Counted from the stretch's first letter, positions 1-11,235 are shown. The stretch is DNA of 64,000 bases from Symbiodinium natans (GCA_905221605.1 CAJNDS010002366.1:202001-266000); one strand, 5' to 3'. The notes: generated from the letters alone by a model not told the origin. Made by a program: numbers and translations.

Positions 1-1960
1 CTGACTCCTCGCCCTAAGACCTTGCCTTCTCAGGGAGCAACAAACCCAAAACAAGCCTCAAACCAAACATGTACCAGGCAACCTGGGAACACTAGACGCT
101 TACCTAGCTCGCTACCTTGACGTCTTCAGTGCTCATAGGTTTCCACTGCCTGTGCCTCTTCTGATGCAGCCTCAAGCGGACACGCTCCCCAGGCAACGGC
201 CCAACAAGCCATCTGCAAAGCATTGCACAAGTCAGCTGGAATTGTTTCTCTAGGGCTAGGGTTGCAGTGTTTGGCTGGACACTCCAGGCAGAGGACCTTT
301 CTGGGTTTCCGCAGGTCTTCCCCGTTTTCCCGTGTAGTGGCTGTAGGGGGTGTACGCCAAGCGCCAATCTAACAACACTCCACGACCGAGTCTTGCGCAG
401 CATTGTGGCATTCAACCCCATGGCGGGTACTTCGCCCTCCTCGACCATGCAACGTCTCGAGGAGGACTTTCATATTGTCAGGAGGACGGCAGGGGGGGCT
501 TCCGTTTGTCACCCTGGCCTTGTGAAGGGCTACAAATGCCCTGACCTGCATGGGCTAGTATACCCTATCACCCTTAAAAAAGAGGCTAGTATACCCTTTC
601 ACCCCTTAGAAAGGCCCTTCGTAGGGTTGGTTAGGGGGATTGTAAGGCCTAATGGCCCATGCTGGGAGCCATGCTGACTCAGTAAGCCCCTGCGCCAAAC
701 CCAGATCTGCCATGCTCTTCTGGCGCTAGAAGGACCAGACTCCAACAGGCTTTCTGCCCCAAACTGTAGCAGGGATTGAGCCTGCCTTTAGGGACAAGAA
801 GCCCTTAACGGCTCTCAGCAAAGTGCCCCCACCATTCCGTGCTTGTTCGATGGCCTGGAATCCTGCCGGAACCCTACATCTTGCGCCTACCCACACCCAC
901 TTTCAGCCCGGAGCCCCAACCTGTATCAAACTTTCAACCCCTGAAAATGCGCAAGCTGAGCTTCTGGTCTAAGCCCTACAAATTTGTTCCAACTCAACTT
1001 TAGGGCTTCGGAATTTCAGGGGCGGCGGTGGGAGCTCGAACTTCAGGATTCACTTCTTTGAGGGGTTTAAAAGTCGACCACTGAAGAATGTGCGAGTCCA
1101 AGCGATAACAGATTCCGGCTGCAAGGAGCTATCCTGATGTAGCCCGGAGCATGAGCACTTCGTCGTGCCTTGCCCGCAGATGCTGTGGTTCCTTAGCCTT
1201 GTTTGGGTTTACGCCTAAGCCTTGCGGAGTTTCGGGGTTTCTGGGCTCCGGTCATGCGGGGGTTGGCGCATTGTATAATCGCAGCGAGTATCTCCACATG
1301 TCGCTTTAACTCATTCCATTCCGCATAGTCCCAAGGCCATATGTTTGCTCTTGAACGCATAGCATGATGAATCTGTGTACGCATATATCAGATATCGGAG
1401 ACAGTCGTTGATGCGCGTGGTTTGCGGGAACTTATGCAGAGAAGACAAATCGATGTTATTCCGGGGGGCCAACTGTTCACTTGGTTACTCAGCTTGCGCA
1501 ATCCCGGAACCAGGATCTTGCTTGAGGTCAACATCTCTTCAGGCATATTTAGGACTTGCACCCTCTGCCTCTAGTCACCCATGAGCAGCTCCAATGCCAC
1601 GACACCAAGCCCTGCGCAAGCCCCCCTTCAAACACTTTCCAGGGGCTTTGCTTAGAACCTGAAAAAAAACAGAAACTAACAAAACAAAAGAAACGAGAAA
1701 GTCCTGCAAAGGCCTTTGCTCCGAAGCCTTGCCTCTGGCCGCACTGAACCAGACCGGAACTCTAACCCAAGCCCCTCGGAGTCTCAAGCCTTCCCTCGCG
1801 CAGGAATCTTTCCACCCCGAAGTTGCCCAAGTCCGAGAAAGATTTTCAGCCAGGGAGGCAGAGGTTTGGGGTTTGGGGTTTAGGGTTTCGGGTTTCGGGT
1901 TTTCCGGGCATTTGGGAGAAGGGTGGGGGGTATGGGTCGGGGACTTGGCTGTGAGGGCTT
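1..1960. other. no supported gene; contains one small inverted-repeat element and a short degenerate TTTGGGG/TTTAGGG tract
   Basis: I find no exon with convincing splice sites here. Short open frames overlap on both strands without a coding pattern. The only clear structures are the family-1 element at 549-665 and a degenerate TTTGGGG/TTTAGGG/TTTCGGG run at 1863-1905. Confidence 0.4.
549..665. mobile_element. family-1 inverted-repeat element (MITE-like)
   Basis: The ends read CATGGGCTAGTA and, inverted, CAGCATGGGCCATT. The inside carries the family core (CCCTATCACCC, AAAGGCCCTTCGTAGGG, GGTTAGGGGGATT). A partial internal duplication repeats GGCTAGTATACCCT. No coding capacity. Confidence 0.7.
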
Positions 1961-2509
1961 ATGTTAGGCGGCATTGCATCTTGTGAGGGCCTTGTCGCAG
2001 GGTTGCATGAGATGGTGCAGGGAGGGCAGAGTTCTAACGTGTTGAACAAAATCGCTTCACGGCTTCGGGTGACCTGGGCAGCAAGGGCTCTGCTTCAAGA
2101 GGCGCATGTGGCAGTTGACGAGTTGTGGGCTGAATGTCTTACACTCAATTCAGGCCTCAATTCAGCATGGCATGAGACCGATGGAAATACTGCTGGAGAC
2201 AATAGCAAACTTAGACTCCGCTTGCAGTGGGGAGGGGCTGCTGATGGACAAGGGCCACACAACACAGACGTGCCAGACATGTCAGACAGACAGAGACAGT
2301 CGAACAGTGGGAGAAAAAGAGTTCATTGCATTCCGACGGTGTCAAGGGCAGGCCAAAGAGCGATCCCATTGGGCCATTGGCAGTCCAATGTCAAAACCAG
2401 GAGGCGTAGCGGCGTAGCCTCACACGCCGATCTCGCAGATGAGATGAGTACACCACACAAGCGATCGAAACATTCGAGACAAGTTGTCCGGGCATTTGAG
2501 AGATACTAG
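1961..2509 (+). CDS. possible exon(s), unknown protein
   Basis: An open frame of 182 codons. A plausible acceptor (CTTGTCGCAG) ends at 2000, so the coding part may start at 2001 rather than at the first Met. The first half (SSNVLNKIASRL, ARALLQEAHVAVDEL) reads as amphipathic helix. The second half is polar and basic. No family recognised. Internal GT donors such as after 2070 could end the exon early, so the end is uncertain. Confidence 0.3.
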   Translation: MLGGIASCEGLVAGLHEMVQGGQSSNVLNKIASRLRVTWAARALLQEAHVAVDELWAECLTLNSGLNSAWHETDGNTAGDNSKLRLRLQWGGAADGQGPHNTDVPDMSDRQRQSNSGRKRVHCIPTVSRAGQRAIPLGHWQSNVKTRRRSGVASHADLADEMSTPHKRSKHSRQVVRAFERY

Positions 2510-3595
2510 GTTACGAGACCACGTCGACAAGCGGTTTCGAAGCCCATCTTGCCCAGCTGAGCAGTGCGGCCTTCAAGTGCGAGACAACAGGTCGACAAGC
2601 GGAGATCCAGGGATCATCGTGGTTGTAGTTGTAGAACTCTTCGCCGGCAAGTGGAGGAGACGAGAAGACAATGGAAGACAATCTGTTGACGAATAAGTAA
2701 AGGGCAGAGGATGTTGAGAGTCCGCCAGCCCAGCCCAGAGGCTACCCTATTCCAACCACCCGTACCCCCCCTCCCCCATTGCGGCAGTCCACCGTACCTC
2801 CACCGGCCTTGCGGCCATGTTGATTCATGACATGAGATGAGACGGAGTGGCTCACATGCCGGTAAACCTGTTGAGTAAACAATCCCTCCACCCCCTAGGC
2901 CCCCTGGATAGGCCCGCCCTTGTTTGTCGAAACGCCAAAGCTTCGCTACGCTGCGCTGTTCGGGAACAAACTTGAATGGACCCTTTACACCTGGACTTCA
3001 GCTTCTAAAATAACCAGTTTCTCTCACTGAATGCCCAGCCCGAGATGCGCCCTGCCAGGCTCGGTGAGCGATTCGCAGTTGGCCAAGGAGGGGGGTCAGG
3101 GGCCATTGTTTGTCTTATCGACAGCTTGTCGGGGTTGGTAGCTTAAGGGTTCAAAATCTTTAGGTCACTTTGGGAAGCATGGGTCCTAGATGGAATTGCA
3201 TGCTTGGTTGGGGCTTCAACCAGACCCAGCCACCAAAATCTCATATACCCACCCCCCCCCCCCTCAGCCTTACCCCAAGTCCTCTACCTGGTTCTTCCGT
3301 TCTGCCTGAAGGCCGCCCGGCAACAGCCAGCACCTCACCGACCGAGCAGTTGCTTGGCCAGGTCTGAGGTGGAGCGCTGAACAAAGGGTTTAGGGTTTAG
3401 GGTATAGGGTTTAGGGCAAAGTCCCCGCCTTTGGCGACTTTCCTTCCTCAGAAAACACACCCTAAGCACATTTCTGTTTGGGTTTGAACGCTTAGTTGAA
3501 TCGTCAACACTTTTCTGACTTCTCTCGTAATGTTCTAAGACCCGATATCAGGTGTGTTCGAGAATTCGTGCGTGGCAGCAAGTTGCTGCTTTCAG

Positions 3596-3856
3596 GGGAC
3601 GACTCAACTCCAGGAAGCTCTAGCTCGAAGGCCTCTGTTCCTGAACAAATCTGCGACACGCATTCTTCGAGTAGTATAGAGTTCTATCGACCCAAAAGCC
3701 CCGGCGCACTCAAAAGAAGGGCGGTGCAATCAAGGCCCAAGCTCGCAGAAGATGTCAAGATGCGCCTGGAGCGCTTGGAGACATTGCAGCGCGCAGCCAT
3801 CACAGAGGCAAGCTCGCAGAAGGAGGCACAACAGGGTCTCGAGTCCAGAGCTCACA
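3596..3856 (+). CDS. candidate exon with coiled-coil segment
   Basis: The acceptor TTGCTGCTTTCAG ends at 3595. The frame (two leading bases) gives a Ser-rich stretch followed by a charged helix, KMRLERLETLQRAAITEA, with leucines spaced like a coiled coil. A GTGCGG donor follows at 3857, just ahead of a family-1 element. Unknown protein. Phase does not link directly to the exon at 4371, so an exon between them may be missed. Confidence 0.4.
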
Positions 3857-3868
3857 GTGCGGCTTACC

Positions 3869-3957
3869 TACATGGGCCATTATACCCTACAACCCCTTAA
3901 AAAGGCCCTTTATAGGGTCGGGTAGGGGGATTATACGGCCTGATAGCCCATGCTGGT
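3869..3957. mobile_element. family-1 inverted-repeat element
   Basis: Clean 89-bp copy: TACATGGGCCATTATACCC at the left and GATAGCCCATGCTGGTA at the right, with the central AAAAAGGCCCTTTATAGGG. It directly follows the exon candidate ending at 3856 and so probably lies in an intron. Confidence 0.75.
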
Positions 3958-4194
3958 AGGGCTTTAGGAACCTGTGAGCCCCTGACCGCACTCACCCCTG
4001 CACATATCCACTGCTGCAACAAATTCTCTCAGTTTTTCAATGTTGGACAGCCTTGCACCTTGAAAGCGACACATGCCTCAAGCCTCGTCTTCCGCCTGCC
4101 CACTGTCCAAGCTACCGGCAGCTGCAAACACCCCTAACTTCGAAGCCACGGAGCATCTGTTGCAAAAGCCCTGTATGCCTGCGCAAATTCCCAA

Positions 4195-4348
4195 AGAGCC
4201 CAATACCCCCTTAATTAAGGAATATTCCTTGAACCACAATCAGGATCCCTTTATCATTTAAGCTATACGTTCCTGAAATCATATTAATAAAGGATCCCTT
4301 GATAATTGAAGCTATCTGCTCCTTAATTAAGGGGTATTGGGGCTCTCT
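4195..4348. mobile_element. 154-bp element with ~28-bp terminal inverted repeats
   Basis: The left end AGAGCCCAATACCCC then CTTAATTAAGGA is mirrored at the right by TCCTTAATTAAGGGG then TATTGGGGCTCT. The interior is AT-rich and holds the near-repeat AGGATCCCTT twice. It lies immediately before the acceptor of the exon starting at 4371, which places it in an intron. Confidence 0.65.
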
Positions 4349-4370
4349 GGGTTGCTTCCAATGTGAGCAG

Positions 4371-5093
4371 GAAAGCCTGGCACTCGCTTCGGCCGTCTCC
4401 GAGCTCCGCGTGGACCTCGCCGAGTTGCGCCGGGAAATGTCAGGCGCTGGGCTCGATTCGAAAGAAGGGGGCTCCAGATGGTTTGCAAGCGTTTAGGGTT
4501 TACAGTTTAGGGTTTGGGGTTTAGGGTTTAGGGTTGGCACGGCCTTATCCTGAGAGGCGTTGTCCATCTTAGGCGCTCAAGATTGTTGCTACAATTGTTG
4601 CTGTTGAACTTTTGCTGCTGCCTGCGCCGCCCGCCGCCGCCGTTGTGATTCTCGAAATCTAGGGGTTGCCATCCCAAACGGCTCTCGACAGCTCAGAAAC
4701 GGCTCCAAACAGCTGCGCAAGGCTGCCAGGAGCTGCCAAACCTGCGCTCAGACCTCGACTTGAAGAGCGCGGCTGGGCATGAGGGGGTTTAGGGTTTAGG
4801 GTTAAACCCTAGGGTTTAGGGTTAGGGTTTAGGGCTTAGGGTTTAGGGTTTAGGGTTTAGGGTTTAGGGTTTAGGGTTCAGGGTTTAGGGTTTAGGGGCT
4901 TTCGGTTTCGGATGACAGGGGGCCTCATGCAGGGCCTCGAAAGTTTTCAATGCCCCGCAGCATATCCAAGGTTTGTCAGCCAAGCCCTTTTGCATTTCGC
5001 ATGCTGTTGCGGCTTCTGTCACACCCGGAAAAACCGAAAGCAAGCAATAATCTGAGAAACACCATCAGCAGCGCAAGGCTGCCACCCATGTGA
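4371..5093 (+). CDS. multi-exon gene fragment, coiled-coil protein (exons 4371-4490, 4697-4786, 4919-4970, 5041-5093)
   Basis: Four exons join without breaking frame. Exon 1 follows an AATGTGAGCAG acceptor and reads ESLALASAVSELRVDLAE, a heptad pattern; it ends before GTTTAGGG. Exon 2 (KRLQTAAQGCQELPNLRS) follows CAGCTCAG and again ends before GTTTAGGG. Exon 3 follows GATGACAG and ends before GTTTGT. Exon 4 would close the protein with SNNLRNTISSARLPPM and TGA. The intron 4787-4918 is almost wholly TTTAGGG-type repeat. Function unknown; probably a structural or scaffold coiled coil. The 5' exons are not assigned. Exons 1-2 are the most convincing; exon 4 is tentative. Confidence 0.5.
4787..4918 (+). 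repeat. telomere-type array forming an entire intron
   Basis: TTTAGGG repeats from 4787 to about 4898, with a head-to-head flip (GGGTTAAACCCTAGGG) near 4800, then GGATGACAG acceptor. The array begins exactly at the GT of GTTTAGGG after the exon ending at 4786. Confidence 0.65.
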
Positions 5094-5099
5094 TGTCTC

Positions 5100-6600
5100 C
5101 AAAGAACTGACAAACTCAAGGTGGTAGCTGGTGCAGCTGTGGAAACATGACCTAATCGACCTAACCGGGTCCGATCCATGACGTTCGGGGTGACAGGACA
5201 GGCTGTGCGGGCAGTACGGAGATGTCTCTGAACTGGACTGATGATAGAACAGAACTCGTCGCAACTCATCCAGGTGAGCTAGCCACATGACGTGATTCTG
5301 CGCGATAGAAGTTGCTCCTGCAAAGCAAGGACTTCGTAGTTCATCTGGGCTTGCTTGTGGGCTTCTTATTTAGAAACGACTATGAGTTATGATTTGTGTG
5401 CACAAGGCCCAGCAGCAGGCTTCCTTGTCGGCCGTTCAGGCGCTGCCGGGGGTTGGCACTTGGGGGGGGTTGGCCGCTTTTCTTGGCTCAGGGTGTTTAG
5501 GGCTTCGACTTTGTGTGTTGGGGACTTAACGGGGACCAGACTTCTTCAAGTGAAGGTGGTTCTAGTTGGCACCCTCTTTGAGCCAGCGGCCCCACAAGTT
5601 CATTGTCTCCGCTGTGACCATGAAGAACTTGGAACTCTGCCCTTGCAAAAGAAAAAAAGCCTCACAACTTCCTAGTCGTGAAAAAAAAAAGCTGCTTTTT
5701 GTGCTGTTCTTTGCAAAAGCTCTTGGATCCCCGAAGTCTTAAAGTTCTAGCGGCCTGAGACGCTAAAACAACCCGAAGCCTGGAGCCTGTGGGCGCTGGG
5801 AGTTGGGGTCCTTTGGTATCTTCTGGCTCTACTAAAGCAGAGTTCGCATGACATTCGCATGAAGCCCCAAACCTTGAGTTTTGAATGACAGGCAAGGGGT
5901 GAAGAATGATTTGGTAGGGTAGGGTGTAGACCTGCTAGTACTTTTTCGACCCGGGCCGCGCTTGCCAGGCGCAGTGTGAGCAAACACGGCTGCAGGCCTT
6001 TGTGGGCCAGTAGCCAGCAAGGTTTCCATCTCTTCAGGAACTGGAGGGTGTTAAGTCTGGGTTTGCCATGCTTGTTGATCCTGCGCCGTGGAGGTCACTG
6101 TAAGAGATGTTTTTTTGCGAGCACTGCATCAGAGAGGGATCAGGTCGCACGGCACTTCAGTTCAGGAGAGTGCAGAAGCCCCAAACATGCGACTACGTTG
6201 GCCATGACAAAGCCTGACGGAAAGTGCGGGCAATGTTACCGAGCCTTTCCGAGCATCCCCAAATTTCAGTGCTGAGGAGGTTGTTTTTATGCCAAAGTTT
6301 ATGCTGGGGTGCATGTGTCAGCTGTTGCAGCACCAAGACCGCTGCCGCCACCACCACCTCCACCGGCACCTCCCACCGCCAGCACCAGCACCACACCACC
6401 GATTCATTCATTCCTTCCTTCATTCACTCGCATTCGTTCCTTCATTCGATGAAGTTCACTCATTCCGAAATAAGTGAGTGCATAAAATCACTGCTTGCGT
6501 CAGTGCTGTCTCGCGCCTCGGTGTGCAGTGGTTGTACGTATACTCAGCGGCGATTGCTATTGTTTCTCGTAGCAGCAACAATCTAGCCACAGTATCCGCA
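5100..6600. other. no supported gene
   Basis: Overlapping short frames on both strands, none with convincing splice sites. Contains an ATTC-rich stretch (6400-6480) and a run of CAC/CCA trinucleotides (6340-6395). Confidence 0.35.
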
Positions 6601-6615
6601 CGTGACATCCCGCAG

Positions 6616-6672
6616 GTGTCTGAACTCCGCTCCGATGTCACTGCCATGCGCGAACGCCAGGACACTGGCAAC
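6616..6672 (+). CDS. candidate short exon, helical
   Basis: The acceptor CATCCCGCAG ends at 6615 and the exon reads VSELRSDVTAMRERQDTGN in phase 0, then GTTGGC. The peptide has a coiled-coil-like spacing of hydrophobics, like other islands in the window. The donor is weak; the frame stays open to 6720. Confidence 0.4.
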
Positions 6673-6699
6673 GTTGGCAGTCAGGGCTGCCCATGCCCT

Positions 6700-7431
6700 A
6701 ACTCCTCGATTCTGAGCCTATAGCCCCTGACCCCACAGTCCGCTGTTGATTACGCATGTTTGTTGGGCTACATACGAGGTTGAAGCCCTACATGGTTGGC
6801 TCCAAGAGCCGCTGTGCCATCAACTGTAGATGCCATGATATGCTAGATGCGATGTCAGCAAGGTCAGACCACCACTCAGACGACATATTCTCTAGACTCG
6901 GCGTACCATGCCAGATGGGGCAAGATGTAGACATCATCTTCCGTCTTCGCTTTGCTTTGTGCAGGCAAGCAGGAATCGATATGTTAACTTGTGTCATCTC
7001 TGACTTGTTTCTGTTGCGTGCAGGGGGAGGGCGTGAGGCGCTGTAGGCTTTCCGAAAGCAGGTGGGGCGCCGATGTTCCCATGGTGTCATCATGTAGGGG
7101 TGGCTTCTTCTAATTACAAGGTTGTCCTGTGGAATGTCTGCCTTGCGAAGGCAAAAGGCAAGGGGAGGGGTGGTGAGAGTTACAGAATAACTCAGGATTT
7201 GCATGTGCTTAAAGGAAACCCTGCAGGAACCCTTGGAAGGCAAGCAGGAGGTGAGATTTAATTGCACACTGGCCTAATCTGGAATAGTTTCTGCTTGGTG
7301 ATGGCAAAAGAGGGGGGAAGGTGCACACATCGACTCGTGCCATCTGTGACTTGCTGCTGCTTCGTGCCGGCAAGTAAAGGCGAGGTGTTTGTAGTCACGA
7401 GTAGAAGCTGTAGGAGTGGCAGCCGTCGTCG

Positions 7432-7510
<79 letters not shown>

Positions 7511-8140
7511 TACATGTCTGGAACAAGATGCGCCGCCACGAGCATTCGGGACTGCCGCGAACATGCCAAAAACGCCGGCGTTCACGGTTTTTTGCTTCTG
7601 CGCATAACATACTGCACAGGTTGTTTGCTGTCACAAGTGCTCATGTCTTTTGTGAACATGCATAACGACCCGACAAGTACGCCTCTTGTGCAAACCCTGA
7701 ATTAGTTTTTTCCAGGGGTTTTTGTCGCAATCATTTTTGTCAGACCCAAACGCCGAATACCGTAAATACAGATTCGTAGAGTGCTTCTACGCTCACTCCG
7801 CACATGCGTCTGCAACACAACGGCCATCATCTACTCGCCGTGTATACCTATAGACTAGGAAACTAAGTAGCTTGTCCCAGATTGTTGGTGTGTCCTTCTT
7901 TCTTAACAGGGTCTGAAGGTGTGAGGGGGAGTGGTCTCTATTAATGTCCAAGCTGTCATGCGACTATAGCTCGAGAATCTGATGTTAGGGGTGCAGAGGG
8001 TGTGATAGTTCATACCGTCCTAAGCCAGTGGTTTCTCTCGCCCCTGATGCTTTAAGCCCTAGAAGACCTCCGCTGGTTTCCTGCAACGCTGAATCCCAAA
8101 GACCCAAAACTCTGAAACTCCTGAAATCGAAGCTTCGAAC
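6700..8140. other. no supported gene; contains CAG tract
   Basis: Apart from the CAG/AGC tract at 7433-7509 I see only short overlapping frames. The frame at 7262-7705 spans the tract as polyserine and is not supported by splice sites. Confidence 0.35.
7433..7509. repeat. (AGC)n trinucleotide microsatellite, ~25 units
   Basis: Uninterrupted AGC/CAG units. All frames through it are open on both strands and give homopolymers (Ser, Ala, Gln; Leu, Cys, Ala on the other strand), so open frames here are no evidence of coding. Confidence 0.95.
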
Positions 8141-8142
8141 AG

Positions 8143-8222
8143 CATGCACCAGGATCTGCAGACCTCGTCGTTGCAATCCGATTTCCGGCGCGAGCTGGAC
8201 GCCATGCAGTTGGCGCCTGGGC
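8143..8222 (+). CDS. candidate short exon, helical
   Basis: After a CTTCGAACAG acceptor the frame with one leading base reads MHQDLQTSSLQSDFRREL and then DAMQLAPG, a charged amphipathic helix. The donor would be GTAGTG at 8223, or GC one base earlier. Unknown protein. Confidence 0.4.
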
Positions 8223-8281
8223 GTAGTGCATGAGACAGTTGGCGCTTGGTTTCTGCAGAAACCACACTGCAATGAGATCTT

Positions 8282-8325
8282 TTTAGGGTTTAGGGGTTTA
8301 GGGGTTTAGGGCTTAGGGCTTAGGG
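8282..8325 (+). repeat. short TTTAGGGG-type array
   Basis: Variant telomere-type repeat with an extra G in each unit (TTTAGGGG), about five units, 60 bp downstream of the exon candidate ending at 8222. Confidence 0.7.
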
Positions 8326-8958
8326 GTGACAATCTATTCTGTGCGCCGGCTTGTTTTTTTTTAGGGCTTGGCTTCCGGAAGTTACGTTTGATGCAGCGGC
8401 ACGCCCCTTTTTTGTTCAACTCAGTCTTTGCGTGCGCATCGTGCGAATAGGCATCACTATACAGATGCTAGCCAAGAGCCCCGAGGCCTTGCCCTGGAAC
8501 TTTTCCTGGGAAATGCTCTCCTTCCATGGTAACTTGCGTCTGATACCGGTACATGGGCAGTTACGGTCTAAACGAGTGGCTGTGGCTCTGGAGTCCACAG
8601 GCAGCCTAAACTTGAAGGCTCCAGGTAAGTTGTCTCAGATGCCGATGACCAAGGCTCACATCCAGGCCACACATGACTTGCGCCTGGAGGTGCAAAGGGC
8701 TTCCAAAGAAGGGCTTGGGCTGTGGTTTTATGGCGGCTACCGGGTTTCCATGGCTCCAAGCTACTACAGGTTTTATCAGGCTGTAAGCACTGCTTTGCGC
8801 AAGAAGGGGTTCTAGACGATACAGACCCCGACCCCGATCAATTGAATCCGGGAGAATCTTTGATTGTTCTTCGGGGTTTGGGCGTGAAAACTCGCGAGGC
8901 CCCACCCCACCAGCACATCCCGAGTCCTTGCGATCGTTGCTCTTCTCCCACCGCACAG

Positions 8959-9016
8959 GCTTCCGAGCGGGCGCCCGCCCGAGAGGCCCAGGCGAGCCAG
9001 GCGCGCCGGATCTTTT
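8959..9016 (+). CDS. candidate short exon, Ala/Arg-rich helix
   Basis: Strong polypyrimidine acceptor (CTTCTCCCACCGCACAG) ending at 8958, then ASERAPAREAQASQARRI in phase 0 and a GTAGAG donor. High third-position GC. Unknown protein. Confidence 0.4.
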
Positions 9017-9781
9017 GTAGAGCTTAGAGGCTTAGAGTTCGGCAACTGCCAGAGTTCAGACTTTCGCATTGCGTGTACAGGCTTATGGATGCTGAAAGAG
9101 GCGTGCAGAGGCTTCTAAAGGCTTAAAGAGGTTTAGCCGACATTCAACAGATCCGACGAGAAGAGGCTTGGAGGCTCAAAGCTCTGCACACGAGGAACTC
9201 ATCCAATCCAAATGCAGGAAAAAGTGGCCTTCGTTTCAGGGTCTAAGCTCCATCTCCCCCCCCCCCCTTAGTTTGCTTGAGGGCTTCCGGGGGGGGGGGG
9301 GGGAATTCTGTGATGAGGGTCCAGAGTTGTTCCTGGGAAAAACGCCTGAAGCTCAAGCTGTGGTGAGTGTCGTTTCGCTCTGCGAAGCAAGGTAGCTCAA
9401 GAGCAGCTGCAAAAGTTGCATGCACCTCTGGCCGCATTTCGCAAGCTTCTTCTTGTTGGAGTCCACAGGGCACGAGCTTCTGATCTGTGGAGTTGTTTCT
9501 TGTGTGTTGGTTCTTGTTTCAATCCGGAGCTCCTTTGAGAAGGTAGAACGCAATCGACAGGTTTCGAGGCTTTGGGCTTTCTTTAGGACTGTTCGATGTT
9601 TTAGTTCTGGAGGGACTTTGTTCTCCTGTTGCCTGCCTGAAGCCTTGCACCCGCCACATAGTTGCTGCCCCCTCCGCGGTGTCAAGCCGCATCATTGCCC
9701 GTTGACGCAATCATCTTCTGCCAAAACGCACGGAGACCTGGGCAGGGCGGAAGGAAACAACATTATGTCGAGGTATATCAG

Positions 9782-9862
9782 TTAAATAGGTTAAATCGGT
9801 TATATAAGTTATATCAGTTATTTAAGTTATATAAGATATATAAGTCATATAAGTTGTATAAG
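9782..9862 (+). repeat. 9-bp tandem repeat, nine units (TTATATAAG)
   Basis: Nine consecutive 9-bp units, from TTAAATAGG through TTATATAAG to TTGTATAAG, diverging toward the left edge. Because the unit is a multiple of three, the frame at 9662-9871 encodes a Leu-Tyr-Lys repeat, which is a by-product. Confidence 0.85.
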
Positions 9863-9986
9863 CATTTTTGAACCTTACAGCCGTTTACAGCGGCGGCTCG
9901 GACTTTGGGGATTTGTGCGCCAGACTTTGGGCTTTGATCCTGAGGCTTCAGCTTCTTATGGTCAAAACCTAGACTGGTCAGGGAAA

Positions 9987-10150
9987 TTAGGCCCTATTAT
10001 CCCCACAATCAACCAACAAAAGGGCCATTTTAAGGGGTTATAGGGAATAATCGCCCCTTTTTTAGGGTTATAGGGGATATATTAGCCCCTTTTAAGGGGT
10101 TATAGGGTATCTTAGCCCCTTTTTTTGGGTTACAGGGTATAACATGCTGG
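9987..10150. mobile_element. family-1 element, internally expanded
   Basis: Left half as in the family (GGCCCTATTATCCCC). Then a roughly 35-bp unit, TTTAAGGGGTTATAGGG followed by ATAATAGCCCC, is repeated about four times before the terminal CATGCTGG. Confidence 0.65.
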
Positions 10151-10176
10151 GATGTCATCCAACCCAAGAACTGCAG

Positions 10177-10256
10177 GAGGACCGCCGCACGATGCAAGAG
10201 GAGTTTGCCCTCAAGATCATGGAGCTCGCTAGCTGCCCGGAGCCTGAGCGCTTAGG
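10177..10256 (+). CDS. candidate exon ending at a GTTTAGG donor
   Basis: The acceptor CAAGAACTGCAG ends at 10176. The exon reads EDRRTMQEEFALKIMELA in phase 0, a coiled-coil-like helix, and runs to a donor GTTTAGG that begins the next repeat array. The right end of a family-1 element lies 26 bp upstream. Unknown protein. Confidence 0.45.
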
Positions 10257-10343
10257 GTTTAGGGTTTAGGAGTTTAGGTGGTTTAGGTGGTTTAGGTGGT
10301 TAGGTGGCTTACGTGGTTTAGGGTTTGTAGGGTTTAGGGTTTA
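10257..10343 (+). repeat. TTTAGGG/TTTAGGTGG array after exon
   Basis: Telomere-type units that drift to TTTAGGTGG and back. Starts at the putative donor of the exon ending at 10256. Confidence 0.75.
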
Positions 10344-11082
10344 GAGGGGTAGCATGGGGTTTGCTTTTGGGGAGGGGAAGAAGGTGAAGGATGGGGGGGG
10401 GGGGCGAGAACAAGGGAATTCTCAACCAGATGGTTTAAATGCCAACCAGAACAGCCATCTTTCAACTGAATAAGCCCCTGGGAGAATGCACAACCACAAA
10501 GCCTAAGATGGGAGAATTTGCAACCAAGTGGGTGAAATACAACCAGCTTGTGAGTTTGGGATTGGAGGGGTCTTTGTCTAGAGGTTGAAGGGTAACTGTT
10601 TAGAAATTGAGGTGTGTTTGCTTGGAAGTTGGGGGGTTTGGTGTTTGTAAGTATTCATCAGATCTGCAGCCTCACACGTAGGGCCACGTAGGGATCTCCC
10701 ATCCGGTCCCAGGCTGCCCAAAAATTCGAATCCTAACTCCATGTAAGAGGCGGGAAAGCCATGGACACAACCGACGAAGCCAGCACAAAGCAACAAAGAA
10801 CAATAAAAACACATAACTATCTACGACCGCCGCCTCAAGCACATACTAAAGACGGGCAAATTTACAACCAACATTTCAACAATCTTTGTAGTGTAGGCTA
10901 GGAGTCGCATACACGTTAGAATTTTATATATTCCTACCCTTTCTTATGAACGTAATAGACGGTTGAAATATCGCCCGTCTTCGGAGACCCTGCAATGCCC
11001 AGCTGTATTTTGGCGGTTCTGGTTGTAACTTCTCCGATTCTGGTTGTGTTTTGGCCGCCTCGCGGGGGATGGGGAGGGGGGC

Positions 11083-11159
11083 CCCTAAACCCTAAACCCT
11101 AAACCCTAAACCCTAAACCCTAAACCCTAAACCCTAAACCCTAAACCCTAAACCCCAAA
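11083..11159 (-). repeat. (CCCTAAA)n array before exon
   Basis: About ten perfect CCCTAAA units followed by CCCCAAA. It ends 19 bp before the exon candidate at 11179. Confidence 0.9.
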
Positions 11160-11178
11160 CCAGCCGCCTTGCCTTCAG

Positions 11179-11235
11179 TCACCGATGTACCGAGGTGTGG
11201 ACGAAGTCGCGAGGCAGATGCAGGAACAAAAGCAG
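11179..11235 (+). CDS. candidate short exon between telomere-type arrays
   Basis: Acceptor CCGCCTTGCCTTCAG, then SPMYRGVDEVARQMQEQK in phase 0, then a GC donor (GCGCAA) and a second CCCTAAA tract. Gln-rich helix. Unknown protein. Confidence 0.4.

Noticed and set aside
4787-4898. Chromosome end (true telomere)
   Set aside because: Arrays are short, interior, in both orientations and interrupted by unique DNA every kilobase or so.
7262-7705. Polyserine, polyalanine and polycysteine frames
   Set aside because: Products of the AGC tract in different frames; no splice or codon support for flanks.
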